Position numbers and translations under genes: made by a program. DNA of 20,786 nt. It comes from an uncultured Lachnospiraceae bacterium (lineage in GTDB: Bacteria; Bacillota; Clostridia; Lachnospirales; Lachnospiraceae). The notes beneath the pieces are model-generated. The model was not told the origin of the DNA. It saw only the letters and a program-made list of their open reading frames with translations, and did not search any database. This document shows positions 9,047 to 16,116 of the stretch, piece by piece (positions within the stretch are counted from its first letter, which is position 1; each line of letters opens with the position of its first letter). The stretch is taken from assembly GCA_910584325.1 (NCBI GenBank), contig CAJTZH010000049.1:1-20786 (forward strand), in the 5' to 3' direction.

Positions 9047-9874
9047 ATGGTTCTTGTTAAAATAGGAGACGGTCTTGGAAACCAGATGTATAATTATGCA
9101 TGCGGGTATGCGGCGGCAAAGAAAAATAACGATACGCTGCGGCTTGATATTTCGGAGTGTGATAATTCTGATTTTAGGGAGTATGAACTGGAGCGTGTTT
9201 TTCGGATAGACTGTCATGATACGGTTTCCTTTTCCAACAGAACTGTATTTCATAAGATTTTTAAGAGAATTTGGCGGGATGTTTTTCATCATGTAATCTA
9301 TGAAAACAAGAATTTTGTGTTTCTTTATGACGAACGGGTTTACCGTAAAAAAAGATTCCGCAACAATTATTTGTACGGTTACTGGCAGAACTTTCAGTTC
9401 TTTGAATTTTGCAGTGAAGATATTAAGCGGCAGTTTCGTTGCAATTATGAACACAGCAGCAGGGTGAAAGAACTGATTCGTGAATTTTTTGGTGAAAATA
9501 CCTGTGCCATCCATATTCGCGGCGGCGATATTGTAGGACCGGCGGCAGAATATTTTAAGCGGGCAGTAGAATTGATGAATGAAGTAAATCCGGGAGTAAG
9601 GTATATCGTGTTTACCAATGACGCAGGCAAGGCGTCGGAATGTATGAAAGAGTGGGATGCGTCGATGCAGGTGGAGTGTATCGGGAACTTGGGAATCTTT
9701 TCTGATACGGACGAGTTTTTTTTGATGAGTTCCTGCAGGAATCAGATTATTTCTAACAGTACATTCAGTTGGTGGGCGGCTTATTTAAATGAAAATAAAG
9801 ATAAAACGGTTATCGCGCCGTTTATTGAAAACGCGTCAAGCAACATCTATCCAGATGGATGGAGAGTAATTTAA
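9047..9874 (+). CDS. GT11 family glycosyltransferase (alpha-1,2-fucosyltransferase-like)
   Basis: A 275-residue enzyme with the GT11 landmarks in order: N-terminal IGDGLGNQMYNYACGYA, a donor-binding CAIHIRGGDIV segment (H156-D161), VFTND, and the C-terminal NSTFSWWAAYLN. GT11 enzymes transfer fucose from GDP-fucose to the 2-position of galactose in surface glycans. The usual HxRRxD motif reads HIRGGD here, so the second arginine is glycine; acceptor or donor preference could differ. An AAGGAG ribosome binding site (9034-9039) supports the ATG at 9047. The next gene is another glycosyltransferase, which suggests a small glycan-decorating pair, although no flippase or polymerase genes are present. 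Confidence 0.88.
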   Translation: MVLVKIGDGLGNQMYNYACGYAAAKKNNDTLRLDISECDNSDFREYELERVFRIDCHDTVSFSNRTVFHKIFKRIWRDVFHHVIYENKNFVFLYDERVYRKKRFRNNYLYGYWQNFQFFEFCSEDIKRQFRCNYEHSSRVKELIREFFGENTCAIHIRGGDIVGPAAEYFKRAVELMNEVNPGVRYIVFTNDAGKASECMKEWDASMQVECIGNLGIFSDTDEFFLMSSCRNQIISNSTFSWWAAYLNENKDKTVIAPFIENASSNIYPDGWRVI

Positions 9875-9887
9875 ACGAGGTATTATT

Positions 9888-10943
9888 TTGAGAAAACAGA
9901 AAGCGTATATATTAAATCAGAAAATAGACCATGAATTTAATGCGTCGGGAAAAGCAATGCGGGATGTTTTTGAGGTTTTTACACAAAATGGCGTTAAAGT
10001 TATGCCAGGTGTAAAAAAGAGCGCGCCGAAATATGCAAAAATACTGGATATTCCGATTTTGCTGTGGTATGTTTTGTTTGTATTAAAAACGGGTGACTAT
10101 TGTATCTTTTCTTTTCCGGAAAACAGTATCAAAATTAAACTGCTTGAGAAATTTGCGAAGAAGCGTGGAATTAAAACGGTTTGCTTTATCAATGACATCA
10201 ATTCCATCCGCGGCGGCAATTTTGAAAATCCGGAAATTCAAAAATGGATTCAAAGTGATATGAAGCTTATTGGAAGCACGTCGATTATTCTGGCTCCGAA
10301 CAAAAATTCTGAGGCATTTTTACGGGAGCAGGGGATTATGTCGCAGATTATTACCGTGGGTACATGGGATTATATTATCGAAGACGAATATCCAATGGGA
10401 AATGATTTGCATGAACCGGGTGAGCAGTGGCAGATTGCGTTTGCGGGGAATTTAAATAAAGCGCCGTTTATCCGTCATCTGGACGAAATCCAGGATGATA
10501 CGGTATTCTTTAAACTATGGGGAAAGAGTGATGAATTTATTGCCAACAGCCGTAATTATGAGCATATGGGCACGGTTGCGCCGGATGAACTTCCACATTA
10601 CATTGCGAGGTGCCATATAGGTCTTGTATGGGATGGCGAGAGCGTGCATGCATGCGAAGGAGGTCTTGGAGAATATCTTAAATACAACAATTCTCATAAA
10701 TGCGGTTTATATCTGGCGTCGGGACTGCCGGTTTTTGTGTGGAAACAGTCAGGACTTGCGGATTTTGTCTTGGAGAATAAATGTGGTTTTGTGATTGAAA
10801 GTCTTGATGACATTTCAGATATTTTGAATAATCTGTCTGAGGATGATTACCGTCAGCTTTTGACGCGTGTTGCTTGTGTTTCAGAGAATGTGAAAAGAGG
10901 ATATTATCTGAAATGCGCGCTTGATAAGATGTTTCATAGTTAG
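9888..10943 (+). CDS. Glycosyltransferase of the Gtf3/galactofuranosyltransferase-like group
   Basis: A 351-residue GT-B-like protein beginning at TTG (9888), which is chosen because GAGG at 9877-9880 sits seven bases before it. Segments such as LLWYVLFVLKTGDYCIFSFPENS, KTVCFINDINSIRGG and the C-terminal HLGLVWDGES-like stretch (here HIGLVWDGESVHACEGG) followed by YLKYNNSHK and ASGLPVFVW resemble Gtf3 and beta-1,6-galactofuranosyltransferases, which extend cell-surface glycans or glycoprotein sugars. Donor and acceptor cannot be deduced. No signal peptide or transmembrane segment is evident, so it should act at the cytosolic face. It follows the GT11 gene by 13 bases and is probably co-transcribed with it. 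Confidence 0.72.
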   Translation: MRKQKAYILNQKIDHEFNASGKAMRDVFEVFTQNGVKVMPGVKKSAPKYAKILDIPILLWYVLFVLKTGDYCIFSFPENSIKIKLLEKFAKKRGIKTVCFINDINSIRGGNFENPEIQKWIQSDMKLIGSTSIILAPNKNSEAFLREQGIMSQIITVGTWDYIIEDEYPMGNDLHEPGEQWQIAFAGNLNKAPFIRHLDEIQDDTVFFKLWGKSDEFIANSRNYEHMGTVAPDELPHYIARCHIGLVWDGESVHACEGGLGEYLKYNNSHKCGLYLASGLPVFVWKQSGLADFVLENKCGFVIESLDDISDILNNLSEDDYRQLLTRVACVSENVKRGYYLKCALDKMFHS

Positions 10944-11019
10944 AAGCAGAATAAAAAACAGGGAGGCAGTTCACACTGCATACTATATTTATGTAATTAC
11001 GCAGGGGAGGTACATATTT

Positions 11020-11445
11020 GTGTTAGAGCAAAATGATTTAAATGCCATACAAGATTTATTGAGTCAGATTTTGCTGGAGAATAATAAACATATTGATGAA
11101 CGATTCGATGCTGTAGATGAACGATTTAATACTATTGATGAACGATTCGATGCTGTAGATGAACGATTCAATGCTATTGATGAACAGTTCAATGCTGTAG
11201 ATGAGCGATTTAATGCTATTGATGAAAAATTAATAGAGATGAATCATATTGACAAGATTATATTTGAGGAAATTGATAAAGTGCAAAACGTACTGGAAAA
11301 ACAGATTGAAACCGTTCAGAAAAATCTGAATGAAATGAATCGGTATTACAGAATAACCAAACTTGAAAATGATAATACAACCTTGCTGTTAAAACTGAAT
11401 GACGAATTATCAAAGCGGGTAACGGAACTGGAAAAAACAGTATAA
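11020..11445 (+). CDS. Heptad-repeat coiled-coil protein of unknown function
   Basis: A 141-residue protein starting at GTG 11020, chosen because GGGGAGG at 11004-11010 lies nine bases upstream; the open frame extends further left but without a start context. After a 25-residue head come seven near-identical heptads of the form DE(R/Q)F(D/N)A(V/I), residues about 26-71. A longer charged helical region with leucine/isoleucine spacing (KIIFEEIDKVQNVLEKQIETVQ, KLENDNTTLLLKLNDELSK) continues to the C-terminus. The whole protein is predicted to be an extended coiled coil, soluble, with no signal or membrane segment and no cysteine. I do not recognise a named family; a structural or tethering role is only a guess. 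Confidence 0.75.
   Translation: MLEQNDLNAIQDLLSQILLENNKHIDERFDAVDERFNTIDERFDAVDERFNAIDEQFNAVDERFNAIDEKLIEMNHIDKIIFEEIDKVQNVLEKQIETVQKNLNEMNRYYRITKLENDNTTLLLKLNDELSKRVTELEKTV
11095..11232 (+). repeat. 21-bp tandem repeat encoding coiled-coil heptads
   Basis: Six full 21-bp units and a partial seventh, each starting GATGAACGATT or a near variant. Units alternate between endings GATGCTGTA/AATGCTGTA and AATACTATT/AATGCTATT, so the higher-order period is 42 bp. All units are in frame, so copy number could change by slippage without breaking the protein. Confidence 0.9.
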
Positions 11446-11461
11446 AGCAAGGGACTGTTCA

Positions 11462-12724
11462 TTAAATTGATTGTTCTTTTATGATTTCACGCCGATAATC
11501 GCTTACCGTCTTACAGCCGGATTTGCGGCTTAACACAAGATTGTAAATGTCAGAAGCAAAGATATCCTTTGACAGATATTCTTTATAATCGGCAGGTTTT
11601 ACAATGAGCGGGCAGGTCAGTGATTTTTTGATACCGGCTAAATATGCCTGTCCCGTCTTATTCAATCCGAGTACGCGGATATACGGGCACGGATTTTCTT
11701 TTAGAGTATGATAATCGCGTTCTGTAATACCAAGCAATAAATGCAGCAGTGCACGGCTGATACGTGTATAGGTTAAATCTTTTGATTTGACAGCTTCAAT
11801 CAACTGCGTTACGGAAAATGCATCTTTTACATGTGACAATAGTTTATTTTGCAAAAATTCCGGTAAATCCGCGACGCGTGAGGACTTTTGGTTTTGGTCA
11901 AAAACCATATCGTTCATTTTCATCAGTTCAAATCGTATCATATCCGAAAAATCGTTGATAAAGACAGGCGGGTAACAGTTAAAATACTCCTTGATAAAAT
12001 CATGGGTGTTTTCCGGCAAAAAATCAAGAAAAGCAGCGTTGTTTGCATTTATGGCGTTTCTGATTGCACTGGCGCTTGCAAATTGTCCGTGTAATGTTGT
12101 ATCGTGATAACCGCTGTCGGTACGTTTTATAGTAAACGGTGTAATTGCTGCATTTTGCAGTATGATTTCCATGCAGTATTCTAAGCCGAGAATGTTGTTT
12201 GGCAGACAAAACAGATTGGACAGTTCTGCCAAATCAACGGGTTGTTTTGTGTCGGAAAGTAATGCTGTGCTTTCACTGTCCTGCTGTATGGCGCGGCTTC
12301 GCGCAAGAGGATAAGAACTTCCGCCTTTGACATACTTATGGATAAGGGGGTCCAGTTCGGACTTGCGGTTTAACAAAAGGGATGAGGCTGTCAGAAACGG
12401 CGTGATGTCACCGGATTCGCTGCCAAAACAAAGGGCGTCTGCCTGCATATTTTTTAAAATACCGACGCCGCCTGCCGCAAAATATTGCGCGCTTCCGACA
12501 GCACTGACGGACGCAAGTTCAATGACGATATCGGCGCCATTTAGCAGCGCGGCGCGGGCACGGGCATATTTGTCCATAATGGCAGGCTCTCCCCGCTGGA
12601 CAAAATTTCCGCTCATCACTACGATAACGCAGTCTGCGCCGGTAATTTCCCGGGTTTTTGCTATATGGCAGGCGTGTCCTTTATGAAATGGGTTGTATTC
12701 TGCGATTATTCCTGTTGCTTTCAT
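11462..12724 (-). CDS. tmcAL: tRNA(Met) cytidine acetate ligase
   Basis: TmcAL (YlbM family) activates acetate with ATP and acetylates the wobble cytidine of elongator tRNA-Met. The HIGH-like nucleotidyltransferase motif GIIAEYNPFHKGH (residues 5-17) begins right after the conserved MKATG start, followed by VVMSGNFVQRGEPA, NGADIVIELA and CFGSESGD, all family hallmarks. At 420 residues the length fits. The frame extends 30 codons upstream, but homologues begin with MK(A/V)xGIIAEYNP, so the ATG at 12724-12722 is preferred; the AAAGGA upstream is about 14 bases away, so a closer alternative start is possible. It runs against its neighbours: convergent with the coiled-coil gene (16 bases between stops) and divergent from pduL-ackA. 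Its use of acetate beside acetate-pathway genes is suggestive. Confidence 0.95.
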   Translation of the reverse strand: MKATGIIAEYNPFHKGHACHIAKTREITGADCVIVVMSGNFVQRGEPAIMDKYARARAALLNGADIVIELASVSAVGSAQYFAAGGVGILKNMQADALCFGSESGDITPFLTASSLLLNRKSELDPLIHKYVKGGSSYPLARSRAIQQDSESTALLSDTKQPVDLAELSNLFCLPNNILGLEYCMEIILQNAAITPFTIKRTDSGYHDTTLHGQFASASAIRNAINANNAAFLDFLPENTHDFIKEYFNCYPPVFINDFSDMIRFELMKMNDMVFDQNQKSSRVADLPEFLQNKLLSHVKDAFSVTQLIEAVKSKDLTYTRISRALLHLLLGITERDYHTLKENPCPYIRVLGLNKTGQAYLAGIKKSLTCPLIVKPADYKEYLSKDIFASDIYNLVLSRKSGCKTVSDYRREIIKEQSI

Positions 12725-12884
12725 ATCACTTATCAAAAATCCTTTTCCAATAATTAGCATATCATAAATACTACATATTTTCTGATTATCATATTGTGAA
12801 TACTGCGTATTCATTCTATAATAAGTTTACCATAATATGAAACAGGGTCAAGTAAATTGTATACCAAAAAATGCAAATTAATTT

Positions 12885-12939
12885 TACAGAATACTTGAAA
12901 AAAACTGATAAAAAACATACAATAGAAATATATTCTGTA
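12885..12939. promoter_or_regulatory. Inverted 9-bp repeats bracketing the pduL-ackA promoter
   Basis: TACAGAATA at 12885-12893 and its exact reverse complement TATTCTGTA at 12931-12939 lie just before the -35 box and just after the -10 box, with arm centres 46 bp apart. This could be a pair of operator half-sites or a looping arrangement. No known regulator motif is recognised, and AT-rich DNA yields such matches by chance. Confidence 0.3.
12895..12923 (+). promoter_or_regulatory. Sigma-A promoter for the pduL-type gene and ackA
   Basis: TTGAAA (12895-12900) and TACAAT (12918-12923) with a 17-base spacer, 49 bases before the start codon, in an AT-rich stretch. Each box differs from consensus at one position. 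Confidence 0.65.
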
Positions 12940-12972
12940 TAAAATTTTAAATTACATAAAGGAGAGACGAAT

Positions 12973-13542
12973 ATGAATTTTTTAGTTGAAACATCAGCAC
13001 GTCACGTGCATGTGACAGAGGCGGACCTTGAGACATTATTTGGCAAGGACTATCAGTTGACGAAGAAGAAGGACCTGTCACAGCCGGGGCAGTTTGCTTG
13101 TGAAGAGAGGGTAACGGTAGTCGGACCAAAGAAAGAATTAGCAGGCGTTTCCATCCTTGGACCATGCCGTAAGGCGACACAGGTAGAACTTTCCCTGACG
13201 GATGCCCGTTCCATCGGTATTGCCGCTCCGATTCGTGAATCCGGCGACACAGCGGGAAGCGGCGCATGCAAACTGGTTGGACCGTGTGGCGAAGTAGAAC
13301 TTACGGAAGGGGTTATCGCAGCAAAGCGTCATATTCATGCCACAGTTGCGGATGCCGAGAAGTTAGGCGTATCAAATGGCGACATTGTATCGGTTAAGAT
13401 TGACACGGACGGAAGAAGTCTGGTATTTGGCGATGTCGTTGTGCGTGTGAGCGACAGCTATGCGCTTGCAATGCATATTGACACGGATGAATCCAATGCT
13501 GCAGGCTGTGGAAGAGAAGTATACGGTGAAATCGTTAAGTAA
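12973..13542 (+). CDS. PduL-family phosphate acyltransferase (phosphotransacetylase)
   Basis: Interconverts acyl-CoA plus phosphate with acyl-phosphate; with the adjacent acetate kinase it completes acetyl-CoA to acetate. The 189-residue protein has the PduL zinc/active-site signatures: SARHVHV (H11, H13), AAKRHIHA (H120, H122) and MHIDTDESNA (H168). It starts directly with the first beta-strand (MNFLVETSARHVHV) and has no N-terminal encapsulation-peptide extension, and no microcompartment shell genes are nearby, so it is probably a free cytosolic enzyme. GGAGAG precedes the ATG. ackA starts 15 bases downstream in the same operon. Acetyl-CoA as substrate is inferred from that pairing; propionyl-CoA is the substrate of the namesake. 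Confidence 0.93.
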   Translation: MNFLVETSARHVHVTEADLETLFGKDYQLTKKKDLSQPGQFACEERVTVVGPKKELAGVSILGPCRKATQVELSLTDARSIGIAAPIRESGDTAGSGACKLVGPCGEVELTEGVIAAKRHIHATVADAEKLGVSNGDIVSVKIDTDGRSLVFGDVVVRVSDSYALAMHIDTDESNAAGCGREVYGEIVK

Positions 13543-13557
13543 TAAGGAGATTAATTC

Positions 13558-14757
13558 ATGAATATTTTAGTATTAAACTGCGGAAGTTCCTCATTAAAAT
13601 ATCAGTTAATTAACATGGATGATGAGAGTGTTATTGCAAAAGGTCTTGTAGAGAGAATCGGAATTGAGGGTTCCATTCTTACCCATAAACCGACAGGAAA
13701 GGACAAGTATGTTGTAGAGACTCCGATGAAGGATCATAATATAGCTGTTAAACTGGTGCTTGACGCATTGATTGACGCAGAACACGGCGTTATTAAGAGT
13801 ACGGATGAGATTGCTGCGGTAGGACACAGAGTACTTCATGCAGGCGAGAAGTATAAAGAGTCCGTTATCGTAACAGAGGATGTTAAGAATGTGGTTAAGG
13901 AGTGTTTTGACCTTGGACCGTTACATAATCCGGCGAACTTAATTGGTATTGAAGCTGTTGAGGCGGCAATGCCGGGCAAAAAAAATGTTGCGGTATGGGA
14001 TACTGCATTTGGCGGAACGATGGAGCCGAAGGCTTATTTGTACGCAATCCCTCGTGAGTATTATGAGAAATATCACGTGAGAAGATATGGTTTCCACGGA
14101 ACAAGCCACAGTTTCGTGTCAAAGGAGACAATTAAGTATTTAAATCTTGACAAGGATTCGGCAAAGGTGATTGTCTGCCATCTTGGAAACGGTGCTTCAA
14201 TTTCGGCGTCTGTCGGCGGAAAGTGTGTTGATACTTCTATGGGACTGACTCCGCTTGAAGGTTTGATTATGGGTACGAGAAGTGGTGATTTGGACCCGGC
14301 TATTTTGGAGTTCCTCTGCAATCATGAGAATCTTACAATCAACGAGATGCTTAATATTTTGAACAAAAAGTCCGGCGTACTTGGTATGTCCGGCGGTATT
14401 TCCAGTGACTTCAGAGATTTGAATGCAGCAATGAACGACGGAAACGAAGTGGCAAAACAGACGCTGGAAGCATATTCATACAGAGTGGCAAAATATATCG
14501 GCGCGTATGTTGCAGCAATGAACGGTGTGGATGCAATCACGTTTACAGCAGGCGTTGGTGAGAACGCGACATGGCTCCGTCCGATGGTAGCCCAGTATCT
14601 TGGATATCTTGGAATTAAGCTGGACGAGGCAAAGAGTGAGAACGCAGTCGGTGAGTACGGCGTGATTTCTACGGATGATTCCAAGGTGAAGGTCTGTGTG
14701 ATTCCGACAAACGAAGAACTTGCGATTGCGAGAGAGACGTTAGAATTGGTAAAGTAA
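13558..14757 (+). CDS. ackA: Acetate kinase
   Basis: Converts acetyl phosphate and ADP to acetate and ATP, the substrate-level phosphorylation step of fermentation. At 399 residues it is full length. ASKHA-fold motifs are all present: N-terminal LNCGSSSLKY (N7, S10, S12), GHRVLHAG, DTAFGG, RYGFHGTSH, HLGNGAS, GTRSGDLDPAI and FTAGVGENA. An AAGGAG ribosome binding site precedes the ATG. It is co-transcribed with the PduL-type enzyme. No clear hairpin terminator follows; the IS3-type remnant begins 55 bases after the stop. Confidence 0.97.
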   Translation: MNILVLNCGSSSLKYQLINMDDESVIAKGLVERIGIEGSILTHKPTGKDKYVVETPMKDHNIAVKLVLDALIDAEHGVIKSTDEIAAVGHRVLHAGEKYKESVIVTEDVKNVVKECFDLGPLHNPANLIGIEAVEAAMPGKKNVAVWDTAFGGTMEPKAYLYAIPREYYEKYHVRRYGFHGTSHSFVSKETIKYLNLDKDSAKVIVCHLGNGASISASVGGKCVDTSMGLTPLEGLIMGTRSGDLDPAILEFLCNHENLTINEMLNILNKKSGVLGMSGGISSDFRDLNAAMNDGNEVAKQTLEAYSYRVAKYIGAYVAAMNGVDAITFTAGVGENATWLRPMVAQYLGYLGIKLDEAKSENAVGEYGVISTDDSKVKVCVIPTNEELAIARETLELVK

Positions 14758-14811
14758 TGTTTTGCGTGATAAGTTCTAAATAGTTAAGATATAGGAAAAG
14801 GCAGTCTTTAT

Positions 14812-15004
14812 TGTACCGCCCCCCAAAAGTTAGACCAAAAATCTAACGATTGGAGGTCGGTATTTTTATGTCCCAATATTCTTTTGATTCTAAGAAGAAA
14901 GTTGTTAGGGAGTATCTCAATGGGGAAGGCAGATGGGACGACCTTGCTGAAAAGTATAAATTAGGCACAAATTCTCAGTTTTGCAGATGGGTCTCAGCAT
15001 ATCA
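14812..15004 (+). mobile_element. Truncated IS3-family (IS150-like) insertion sequence, left end
   Basis: The left terminus begins TGTACCGCCCCCCAAAAG followed by TTAGACC, the usual end of IS150-type IS3 elements, then a small hairpin (GTTAGA...TCTAAC) and the start of orfA. Similarity ends near the RWVSAYQ codons. The rest of orfA, all of orfB and the right terminal repeat are absent, so this is an immobile relic. The right boundary is approximate. Confidence 0.75.
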
Positions 15005-15107
15005 ACATTCATGGATATGTGTAATGGAGCAGTTAAAATATCGTTTTTTCTCGCGGCGTCTGTGTAGTCTGTGGAAGAATTCTGCGCGGCAATGTAATAA
15101 TGTATGA
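14868..15107 (+). pseudogene. Truncated IS3-type transposase orfA
   Basis: The first ~45 residues (MSQYSFDSKKKVVREYLNGE, then a helix-turn-helix ending FCRWVSAYQ) match the N-terminal DNA-binding domain of IS3-family OrfA proteins. Beyond that the frame continues about 34 codons in unrelated sequence to a stop at 15107, so the product cannot be functional as a transposase. GGAGG at 14852-14856 and ATG 14868 represent the original start; a TTG at 14850 in frame is unlikely. Confidence 0.75.
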
Positions 15108-15168
15108 ATTATTTTACGGGAATTTCTAAGAATTTTAAGAATTGTTGAAAGAAATGTCAAAAAAGTGA

Positions 15169-15197
15169 TTGACAAAGCGATATGTTGTGCTTATAAT
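15169..15197 (+). promoter_or_regulatory. Consensus sigma-A promoter for yceD-rpmF
   Basis: Exact TTGACA (15169-15174) and exact TATAAT (15192-15197) with a 17-base spacer. This is the best promoter in the window and fits high ribosomal-protein expression. It lies 54 bases upstream of the chosen yceD start. Confidence 0.85.
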
Positions 15198-15250
15198 GGT
15201 TAAGGTGCGCAAATGATGTATTTGTGTATGATAGCATAGGAGTTGATAGT

Positions 15251-15775
15251 ATGCTGTTGGATTTATCCGAACTTTTATCCGGCAATTGTCTTAAAAAGAC
15301 ATTTCATGTGACGCTTTTGATAAAACAGTTTGTTTTGCCTGAAGGTACATATGAGATTGAAGAAAAGACAGAACCGGACATTACAATCGAACAAATTGAT
15401 AACAAGAAGTATCTTGTAACAGGAGCAGGAAGGGTGACATTAAGCATTCCCTGCGCAAGATGTCTTGACGATGTTTCGTATACAGTTTCTTATGAGATTG
15501 AACGCGAGCTTGATTTTAATGAAAGTAATGAGTCGGATGAGAGACTTGAAGAGATGAGTTATATTGACGGATATCACCTTGACGTAGAGAAGTTAATCTG
15601 CTCAGAGATTCTTATCAATATGCCGCTTCGGGTTTTATGCAGTGAGGATTGCAAGGGACTTTGCTTTAAATGCGGTGCGAATCTGAACAAAGGTGAGTGC
15701 GGCTGTGACAGAGAACAGCTGGATCCAAGAATGTCTGTTATTCAGGATATTTTTAAGAATTTTAAGGAGGTGTGA
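15251..15775 (+). CDS. yceD: YceD/DUF177 family protein
   Basis: A 174-residue member of the DUF177 family, which is almost always encoded just before rpmF and is implicated in rRNA/large-subunit biogenesis in plants and bacteria. A CxxC pair CARC (C68, C71) and a C-terminal cluster CSEDCKGLCFKCG (C130, C134, C138, C141) are typical of the Gram-positive form and may bind zinc. The start at ATG 15251 is preferred because AGGAG (15237-15241) lies nine bases upstream and homologues begin near MLLDLSELL; an upstream in-frame GTG at 15224 lacks a ribosome binding site. The stop is two bases before the rpmF ATG. Confidence 0.92.
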   Translation: MLLDLSELLSGNCLKKTFHVTLLIKQFVLPEGTYEIEEKTEPDITIEQIDNKKYLVTGAGRVTLSIPCARCLDDVSYTVSYEIERELDFNESNESDERLEEMSYIDGYHLDVEKLICSEILINMPLRVLCSEDCKGLCFKCGANLNKGECGCDREQLDPRMSVIQDIFKNFKEV

Positions 15776-15777
15776 CC

Positions 15778-15957
15778 ATGTCAATTTGTCCAAAGAATAA
15801 ATCATCAAAGGCAAGAAGAGATAAGAGAAGAGCAAACTGGAAGATGAATGTTCCGAATCTTGTAAAGTGCAGCAAATGTGGAGCTTTAATGATGCCTCAT
15901 CAGGTATGTAAGGCTTGTGGCTGCTACAACAAAAAAGAAATCATTGCAGTTGATTAA
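15778..15957 (+). CDS. rpmF: 50S ribosomal protein L32
   Basis: A 59-residue basic protein of the large ribosomal subunit. The N-terminus MSICPKNKSSKARRDKRRAN and a zinc ribbon with C31/C34 and C44/C47 are diagnostic; this is the zinc-containing (C+) form. In bacteria with two L32 copies a cysteine-free paralogue serves under zinc starvation; none is seen here. AAGGAGG inside the end of yceD is the ribosome binding site, and a strong terminator follows. Confidence 0.98.
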   Translation: MSICPKNKSSKARRDKRRANWKMNVPNLVKCSKCGALMMPHQVCKACGCYNKKEIIAVD

Positions 15958-15962
15958 TTTTG

Positions 15963-15993
15963 AAAAAAGGCTTCTGAAAAAGAGGCTTTTTTT
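15963..15993 (+). terminator. Rho-independent terminator after rpmF
   Basis: Left arm AAAAAAGGCTTCT (one bulged G) pairs with AGAGGCTTTTTT across a GAAAA loop and ends in a run of seven T. It closes the yceD-rpmF unit. Confidence 0.82.
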
Positions 15994-16024
15994 ATTGCAT
16001 TACAAAAATAAAAGCATAAGTATA

Positions 16025-16052
16025 TTGTAATCAATGCGGTTTATGTTATAAT
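16025..16052 (+). promoter_or_regulatory. Putative sigma-A promoter for the DUF6056-like gene
   Basis: TTGTAA (16025-16030) and exact TATAAT (16047-16052) with a 16-base spacer and an extended -10 TG at 16044-16045, 64 bases before the ATG. Together with the preceding terminator it indicates independent transcription of the next gene. Confidence 0.6.
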
Positions 16053-16116
16053 ATGCGTGGCATACTATAGTTGCAGAATTGATATACGCAAAGTTATGAA
16101 ATAGAGGTTCATTATC

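Noticed and set aside
10921..11019. Upstream extension of the coiled-coil gene overlapping the glycosyltransferase end
   Set aside because: The GTG at 11020 has a strong GGGGAGG at proper spacing, and the extension overlaps the previous gene with no coding character.
11095..11232. CRISPR-like array
   Set aside because: Units are contiguous, without spacers, in frame, and encode coiled-coil heptads; no cas genes nearby.
11436..11459. Bidirectional terminator between the coiled-coil gene and tmcAL
   Set aside because: AACAGT/ACTGTT gives only a 6-bp AT-rich stem with a 12-base loop and no good T-run on either side.
12725..12814. A 30-codon N-terminal extension of TmcAL
   Set aside because: Homologues start at MKxxGIIAEYNP; the extension has no family similarity and AT-rich composition typical of intergenic DNA.
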